The position numbers and the translations under genes are program-made. Positions 1 through 3,928 of a stretch of DNA of 5,762 nucleotides are shown piece by piece. The notes under the pieces were generated by a model, which worked only from the letters and a program-made list of their open reading frames with translations, did no database searches and was not told the origin of the DNA. Source of the stretch: Candidatus Rifleibacteriota bacterium (GTDB taxonomy: Bacteria > Riflebacteria > Ozemobacteria > Ozemobacterales > Ozemobacteraceae); the NCBI GenBank assembly GCA_029564115.1, contig JAKQQP010000398.1:1-5762 (forward strand), given 5' to 3'. The stretch's first letter is position 1; the number at the start of each line of letters is the position of its first letter.

Positions 1-860
1 AAGAAAAATCTGCCTTCGGCCGTCGTGTAGGTTTCGCCGAGCAGAACCCCTTCACGCCGCAGAACGACTTTTATGTTTCCGGGTGACAGACTGTTGTTGT
101 CGTTGATCAGCTGGCCGGTGATCTGTTTTCCGCCCGAATCATCGACTTTGGGCTCGAGCAGTATGACGCTGGTCGGCGGCACCGTGACTCCGCCGGGCTG
201 GAGCTGAAAAATGACGTCGTCTCTGATCATGAACTGGTCAGATCCTCTTGCCAGGGTAAAACGATAAGTTCCGGTGGCGAGACCGGCAAAATAATATTCG
301 CCATTGGCGCTTGTTTGCTGAACCTGTAATAGCTTTTCGGCGCTGTAAAGCTCGACGAGAACGAAAGGGGCTCCAGTGTCAGGGTTTGAGCGGTCTCTGA
401 TCGTGCCCATGATTGCGTAAGTCTCACCTGCTCCAGATGTTTTTCCGACGGTGAGGACTTCGATTGTCTGCGGCGAAATGGTGCCGTCAGGCAGCAGCCG
501 CATATAATAACTTGTCGGGTTCATTATCAGCCCGGTTTCATCGATTTTAACCTGATAAAAGTCGGCGAGCTGATTGAAAAAGTAGAATTTGCCTTCGACT
601 GTGGTGTGGGTCTCTGCAACCTTCTGATGGTTTGAGTTGTAAAGAGTTACCGGCACATTGCCCAGAAACTGGTTGGGGTCGTTGCTTGTGATTCTGCCTT
701 CAAAGGAATAACCGGTCTGCGAAACCGCCGACTGACTTGGCCCGACGATGAGACCGAGCGACGAACTGCCGCTTCCCTCTCTGCAACCGACGAGATTCAA
801 AAAAATAAGGGCGGTCACAAAAGTGACTGCGAGCATGTTTGCGATAAAAGACCGATTCAC
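1..860 (-). CDS. Lipoprotein with repeated carboxypeptidase-regulatory-like domains (3' end outside window)
   Basis: Partial gene: 286 codons are visible and the frame is open to the left edge. The start is a GTG at 858-860, chosen because an ideal GGAGGT lies 5 nt upstream and because it places a classic lipoprotein signal directly at the N-terminus: basic MNRS, a hydrophobic core at about residues 8-24, then lipobox LVGC with Cys26 as the predicted lipidated residue. A Ser/Gly-rich linker follows. Arg at +2 gives no Asp-type inner-membrane retention signal, so outer-membrane anchoring is plausible. The rest is built of similar units at about residues 50-110, 147-206 and 244 onward. Each has a G-x-I/L opening strand, a V-x-L strand, a T-x-x-G turn and an aromatic F/Y-x-F strand, as in CarboxypepD_reg/SdrD B-like beta-sandwiches. 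No catalytic residues are visible. The role is unknown; a surface-exposed structural or adhesive stalk is inference. Lipoprotein assignment is confident, function is not. Confidence 0.85.
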   Translation of the reverse strand, partial: MNRSFIANMLAVTFVTALIFLNLVGCREGSGSSSLGLIVGPSQSAVSQTGYSFEGRITSNDPNQFLGNVPVTLYNSNHQKVAETHTTVEGKFYFFNQLADFYQVKIDETGLIMNPTSYYMRLLPDGTISPQTIEVLTVGKTSGAGETYAIMGTIRDRSNPDTGAPFVLVELYSAEKLLQVQQTSANGEYYFAGLATGTYRFTLARGSDQFMIRDDVIFQLQPGGVTVPPTSVILLEPKVDDSGGKQITGQLINDNNSLSPGNIKVVLRREGVLLGETYTTAEGRFF

Positions 861-865
861 ATCCT

Positions 866-871
866 ACCTCC
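866..871 (-). promoter_or_regulatory. Shine-Dalgarno GGAGGT that fixes a GTG start
   Basis: The minus strand reads GGAGGT-AGGAT-GTG, a perfect six-base Shine-Dalgarno with 5 nt spacing. It supports the GTG at 858-860 as the lipoprotein start, ahead of the in-frame ATG eight codons later, which would cut away the basic N-region of the signal peptide. Confidence 0.8.
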
Positions 872-1085
872 GTAGAATTTCTCTCCTCTGAATATCGGTA
901 TAATTCAGCAACTGGCTGACAATTATTTGAGAACAGCCAAAAAACCTTTCTGTAGTGCCTGAATATCAACATGACAACGATAGATAAAAACGTATTGAAT
1001 AATTGCCGTTATCTGGCGGTTTAGTCTGGTTGTAGAAAATTTCAATGTGCTTTTGTGGAGAGAAAAACTGAGACGATGTGGTATC

Positions 1086-1094
1086 TGGTATAAT
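1086..1094 (+). promoter_or_regulatory. Extended -10 promoter for the Lgt-like gene
   Basis: The sequence TGGTATAAT matches the extended -10 consensus TGnTATAAT exactly. No good -35 hexamer is seen 16-18 nt upstream, which is tolerated by extended -10 promoters. The expected transcription start is about 1100-1103, at or within a few bases of the ATG at 1103, so the transcript would have essentially no 5' leader. Confidence 0.6.
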
Positions 1095-1102
1095 ATTACG
1101 CC

Positions 1103-1744
1103 ATGAATTTTTATAATTTATTTATTGCGGCGGGAAATGCGGTTTTTCTGCTGGGGATGACTCTCAGATCGCCAAAAATGAGAATTTCACGCCAGCATGG
1201 GCTGGCCCTTGCCCTGTTTTGTCTTTTTACCGCTCTGGTTGGCGCGAGAATCACCTATATAGCAATACACGGAGTCCCCTGGGGAGAAGGATTGAGCCCC
1301 TGGTCTGCCCATCGCGGCGGTTTTTCGTTCATTGGTGCGATTCTGGGGGCATCGGGCGGGCTTATTATATTTGCGCGGTCGTTGAGATTGCCGGCGGTTT
1401 TTTGTGCCGGAGAAACGGTTCAGGTTTGGTGTCTTTCTTCGATTCTCTGGCGTATGCGATGCCACTTCGCCGGCTGTTGCCACGGCGGCGCCAGCGCAGA
1501 TGAGCTGATAAGACGTTTTGCAATTATGAGCGGCAGTGGCTCACCCGGCAGTTTTCCGCTGCCGGCCCTGGAAATTTTATTTCTCGCGGTTTTGTTCTTG
1601 TGGCTGGGGCCGATAATTTCATTTCTCGTGGCCCGCCAGGCCGGCAGATACGAAGAATACTGGCAGAAAGTCAGGGTTTTAACATATATTGCAGGCTATT
1701 TTATCTACAGAGCTGTCTGCAGTATTTTGCCGCATCTGTCTTGA
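1103..1744 (+). CDS. Divergent Lgt-family (prolipoprotein diacylglyceryl transferase-like) membrane protein
   Basis: 213 residues, clearly hydrophobic, with membrane segments at about 3-20, 33-56, 74-92, 98-116, 154-176 and 192-209. Three stretches resemble Lgt: GARITY (47-52), GGFSFIGA (72-79, compare GGxSFHGG) and RMRCHFAGCCHG (117-128, compare the Lgt signature R-x-G-N-F-x-N-G-x-x-x-G, often RxGCFxAGCCYG in divergent members). Canonical Lgt transfers diacylglycerol from phosphatidylglycerol to the lipobox cysteine in the inner membrane. Here, by hand alignment to E. coli Lgt from memory, Arg143 and Gly154 are kept (R117, G128), but His103 is Ile77, Asn146 is Cys120, and the C-terminal Arg239 position looks lost. 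It is also shorter than typical Lgt (about 260-290 residues). A role as the cell's housekeeping Lgt is therefore doubtful; a paralogue with altered activity is more likely. It sits divergently beside a lipoprotein gene. There is no Shine-Dalgarno before the ATG. Confidence 0.75.
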   Translation: MNFYNLFIAAGNAVFLLGMTLRSPKMRISRQHGLALALFCLFTALVGARITYIAIHGVPWGEGLSPWSAHRGGFSFIGAILGASGGLIIFARSLRLPAVFCAGETVQVWCLSSILWRMRCHFAGCCHGGASADELIRRFAIMSGSGSPGSFPLPALEILFLAVLFLWLGPIISFLVARQAGRYEEYWQKVRVLTYIAGYFIYRAVCSILPHLS

Positions 1745-1786
1745 ACGCGTTTGCTTGCGCCGGCGAAAAAGGTCGTCGGGGCGAAA
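1745..1786. other. Short convergent intergenic gap
   Basis: Only 42 bases separate the stop codons of the rightward Lgt-like gene and the leftward pilus cluster. The gap contains the short self-complementary stretches AACGCGTT and CGCCGGCG but no stem-loop followed by a T-run on either strand, so no intrinsic terminator is called. Termination may be factor-dependent or may lie inside the opposing genes. Confidence 0.5.
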
Positions 1787-2776
1787 TTAGAAGCCGGGCA
1801 TGATGAACTGCTGGTTGTAGGCACGCCGTGCTTCGTTTTCCTGAAGCAGCTTGTTGTTGAGCATTGCCTGACTGACCTGCCCGGCAACCCCCTGTAACAG
1901 GGTCATGTGCGGCAGGGTGAAAAAGCCGGGTTTGTCATTCGTCAGAACAATTGCTCCGGCTACTCTTTTAACGGTCTGAAAATTCGAGGCGGCATCGTTG
2001 CAATCAGTTATCAGGGGTACGAATAATACGTCAGCTCCGTTCAGGTCGACAGCACAGCCCTCAGAAAGTCGTTGCGGCTCAGAATGCCTCGAAGGCTCGG
2101 TCAGGCTGAAAATATATTCGGACAGGCGGCAGTTGCCCGGAACGACATTCTCGGCCAGAGGCCCGGGCATGGCAGCATGACATTCAAAACATTCGACAAT
2201 CTCGTTCCAGAGGAGAATAAAACCGCCTTGGGCACCCAGTGCCCTGACGACAGTTTCGAGAATTCCCTGTGAAAGCCTGCCCAGATCTGTTGTTGAACTG
2301 ATTATTCGGCCTGTCTCGTAAAGCGTCACCGCTTCCAGGCTGGTGGCACGCAGTCTTTCAGAAATTATTCCGATCAGGCCCCCCAGAAGCAGAGCTGCCA
2401 CATCCGGCTTTTTTGCCATCAGTCTGAGAAACTCATCACGCGGCACTTTGAGCAGCAGACATTGCCGGGAATGGGTTAACGCTGCTGCCGATCGCGTTTC
2501 GCCGGTGAGCAGAGCCATTTCACCGAAAAAACTGCCGGCCGGAAGTGTTGCCAGGGTTTTGTCAGAACCGGTTGCCCTGTCGATTGTTTTGCGTATTTCG
2601 ATGCTGCCCTCGACTATCAGAAAAAATGCATCGCCCGGGTCGCCTTCGTCAAAAACGATCGTTGCAGGTTTATTGAACTGAAGAAGACTGCATATTGGCT
2701 GAATCGTATCGATATCAGCGTCTGAAAGCTTCGCAAAAAGCGACAGATTTTTTATCAGAGTTTTGCTTACATTCAT
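1787..2776 (-). CDS. Cyclic-nucleotide-binding (cNMP) plus GAF-like domain protein, no DNA-binding domain
   Basis: 329 residues. Residues 10-125 form a Crp/PKA-type cyclic-nucleotide-binding domain: LFAKLSDADID opening helix, a G-D-x-G-D-x-F-F-L-I-V-E-G-S core, and a complete phosphate-binding cassette FGEMALLTGETRSAA (84-98) with the ligand-contacting Glu86 and Arg95 in PKA-like spacing. A helical linker (about 126-155) leads to a GAF-like domain (about 156-310) recognised by its pattern: ILETVVRALGAQGG start, LFVPLI strand, GAIVLTN strand and a final helix LLQGVAGQVSQAM. The protein ends in a short charged helix, QENEARR. There is no helix-turn-helix, kinase, cyclase or GGDEF part, so it is not a Crp-type transcription factor. 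It is the third gene of the pilus-ATPase cluster and its Shine-Dalgarno overlaps the preceding stop. A cytoplasmic sensor or adaptor that modulates the pilus motors is inferred. The cNMP call is firm; the GAF call is good but pattern-based. Confidence 0.85.
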   Translation of the reverse strand: MNVSKTLIKNLSLFAKLSDADIDTIQPICSLLQFNKPATIVFDEGDPGDAFFLIVEGSIEIRKTIDRATGSDKTLATLPAGSFFGEMALLTGETRSAAALTHSRQCLLLKVPRDEFLRLMAKKPDVAALLLGGLIGIISERLRATSLEAVTLYETGRIISSTTDLGRLSQGILETVVRALGAQGGFILLWNEIVECFECHAAMPGPLAENVVPGNCRLSEYIFSLTEPSRHSEPQRLSEGCAVDLNGADVLFVPLITDCNDAASNFQTVKRVAGAIVLTNDKPGFFTLPHMTLLQGVAGQVSQAMLNNKLLQENEARRAYNQQFIMPGF

Positions 2777-2780
2777 TGAT

Positions 2781-2787
2781 TCACCTC
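2781..2787 (-). promoter_or_regulatory. Shine-Dalgarno GAGGTGA overlapping the upstream stop codon
   Basis: The minus strand reads AGC-TGA-GGTGA-ATCA-ATG. The TGA stop of the PilT-like gene supplies part of the GAGGTGA Shine-Dalgarno of the cNMP-GAF gene, and the two genes are 9 nt apart. This geometry favours translational coupling and supports the ATG at 2774-2776. Confidence 0.75.
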
Positions 2788-3835
2788 AGCTCTGGCCGGG
2801 CAGTTGAGCTGCCTTGCCAGCTCTTGCCTGAAAAATCTCGTTCGAAATCAGACCGGCATTTTTCAGCTGCAGCAGAGACTGGTCCATGCTTTGCATGCCT
2901 ACAGCCGCCCCGGTTTGTATCGCCGTGGGTATCTGAAATACTTTGCCTTCGCGCACCAGATTCGACACAGCCGGTGTGACCACCATTATTTCGCGGGCTG
3001 CCACACGCCCTTTGCCATCCTGGCGCGGCAGAAGTACCTGGGAAATCACGCCGCGCAGGGTTGAGGCGAGCTGTGCGCGAATCTGCTGCTGCTGGTAAGG
3101 CGGAAAAACGTCGATTATTCTGTCGATCGTTTTCGCGGCAGACTGGGTGTGCAGCGTCGAAAAGACGAGGTGCCCGGTCTCTGCAATGGTCAGAGCTGCT
3201 GCGATTGTTTCCAGATCGCGCATTTCACCGATGAGAATTACATCTGGGCACTGTCTGAGAACATATTTAAGAGCGGTGCTGTAATTCTGGGTGTCTTTGC
3301 CGACTTCGCGCTGCTCTATCAATGACAGGCGATGCGGGTGAACGAACTCTATCGGGTCTTCTACCGTCACAATGTGGCATGAACGGGTCTGATTGATATA
3401 ATTGAGCATGGCGGCCAGTGTCGTCGATTTACCGCTGCCGGTCGGCCCGGTAACGCAGATAAGCCCGCTCGGCATCGAGCAGAACTGTGAGACAACCCCG
3501 GGCAACTGCAGGCTTTCGATCGTCGGAATCTGACTCATGATCGGTCTGAAGGCGGCGCCCACATACCCCTGCTGTCTGAATACATTGACTCTGAAACGAC
3601 CCGAGTCGGCAAAGGCTACTGCCAGATCGAGTTCGTTCTCTTGCAGAAATTCGTTTTTCTGCTCGCCGCTGAGTATCGAAAAAATGAGTTTTTCAGTATC
3701 TTCGGCGCAGAGAGGAGTCGAACCTTCAGCGGCAAGGCTTCCGTTGATGCGAAACATTGGCGCCCGGCCTACCGTCAATATAATGTCAGAAGCGTTGCGA
3801 GTCATTGCTCTGGCGAGCAGTTCAGATAATTCCAT
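2786..3835 (-). CDS. pilT: PilT-like type IV pilus retraction ATPase
   Basis: 349 residues, close to the usual PilT length (about 345). It is a hexameric AAA-like motor of the secretion-ATPase family that powers pilus disassembly at the inner-membrane platform. An N-terminal PAS-like domain (about 1-100) precedes the motor domain: Walker A GPTGSGKS (130-137), Asp box VEDPIEFVH (158-166), Walker B DVILIGEMRD (198-207, catalytic Glu204) and His box TGHLVFSTLHT (220-230). K136, E204, H222 and H229 fall at the numbers I recall for Pseudomonas PilT. The retraction-type C-terminal motif appears as AVSNLVREGK (289-298, compare AIRNLIRE). There is no four-cysteine zinc motif as in PilB/GspE. One oddity is SDIIL (16-20) where PilT usually has SDLHL. 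The start was set at 3835 rather than the in-frame ATG at 3892: GAGGA lies 5 nt before 3835, and the extra 19 residues are Lys/Ile-rich and unlike PilT. It lies 93 nt after the fusion ATPase gene. Confidence 0.93.
   Translation of the reverse strand: MELSELLARAMTRNASDIILTVGRAPMFRINGSLAAEGSTPLCAEDTEKLIFSILSGEQKNEFLQENELDLAVAFADSGRFRVNVFRQQGYVGAAFRPIMSQIPTIESLQLPGVVSQFCSMPSGLICVTGPTGSGKSTTLAAMLNYINQTRSCHIVTVEDPIEFVHPHRLSLIEQREVGKDTQNYSTALKYVLRQCPDVILIGEMRDLETIAAALTIAETGHLVFSTLHTQSAAKTIDRIIDVFPPYQQQQIRAQLASTLRGVISQVLLPRQDGKGRVAAREIMVVTPAVSNLVREGKVFQIPTAIQTGAAVGMQSMDQSLLQLKNAGLISNEIFQARAGKAAQLPGQS
3407..3451. repeat. Copy 1 of a near-identical 45-base stretch encoding Walker A (pilT)
   Basis: This segment matches 4610-4654 at 43 of 45 bases by hand comparison; the differences are at 3431/4634 and 3446/4649. 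It encodes the end of beta-strand/Walker A and the following TLAAM. It lies within coding sequence and reflects paralogy of the two ATPase genes, not a mobile repeat. Confidence 0.8.
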
Positions 3836-3840
3836 CTTTT

Positions 3841-3847
3841 TCCTCTT
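3841..3847 (-). promoter_or_regulatory. Shine-Dalgarno AAGAGGA deciding the pilT start
   Basis: The minus strand reads AAGAGGA-AAAAG-ATG, 5 nt before the ATG at 3833-3835. The alternative ATG at 3890-3892 has no comparable purine-rich site at the right distance, so the shorter reading is preferred. The inter-ATPase gap (3836-3928) is AT-rich on its pilT side, but no clear -35/-10 pair or terminator was found in it. Confidence 0.7.
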
Positions 3848-3928
3848 TTTTATATTTACTTTTATAAACCCGGAGTCTGTAGTATTCAGCAAATCATGGA
3901 TTGCCCGGTCATTGCCAGCGTATATTGC

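Larger units (their letters stand above)
861..1102. other. Divergent intergenic region
   Basis: This 242-base, AT-richer stretch separates the leftward lipoprotein gene from the rightward Lgt-like gene, so it should hold promoters for both. On the plus side a strong extended -10 sits next to the ATG. On the minus side only weak candidates are visible, such as TTGTCA at 972-977 with TACAGA 17 nt downstream, so the lipoprotein promoter is not assigned. No convincing small gene, hairpin terminator or structured RNA was seen. Confidence 0.7.

Noticed and set aside
700..972. 90-residue minus-strand reading frame across the lipoprotein start and upstream region
   Set aside because: It is out of frame with the lipoprotein signal peptide, lacks a ribosome binding site and has an Arg-rich, low-plausibility composition; it is a shadow frame.
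949..977. TTGTCA-17-TACAGA as a promoter for the lipoprotein gene
   Set aside because: The -10 matches only three of six bases, and another TTGTCA at 917-922 has an even poorer -10 partner. Not strong enough to annotate.
1745..1786. Bidirectional terminator between the convergent genes
   Set aside because: The only palindromes (AACGCGTT, CGCCGGCG) have no loop and are not followed by a T-run on either strand.
1787..2776. Crp/Fnr transcription regulator
   Set aside because: The C-terminal half shows no helix-turn-helix; it fits a GAF-like sensor domain instead.
3836..3892. 19-residue N-terminal extension of the PilT-like protein from the ATG at 3892
   Set aside because: It has no suitable ribosome binding site, its Lys/Ile-rich composition is unlike PilT, and starting at 3835 aligns key residues with usual PilT numbering and follows a good Shine-Dalgarno.
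3848..3898. AT-rich TTGCTG ... TTTATA stretch before pilT as an internal promoter
   Set aside because: The hexamers are weak, the spacing is 18 or more, and the AT-rich run is equally explained by the ribosome binding region. Left uncalled.
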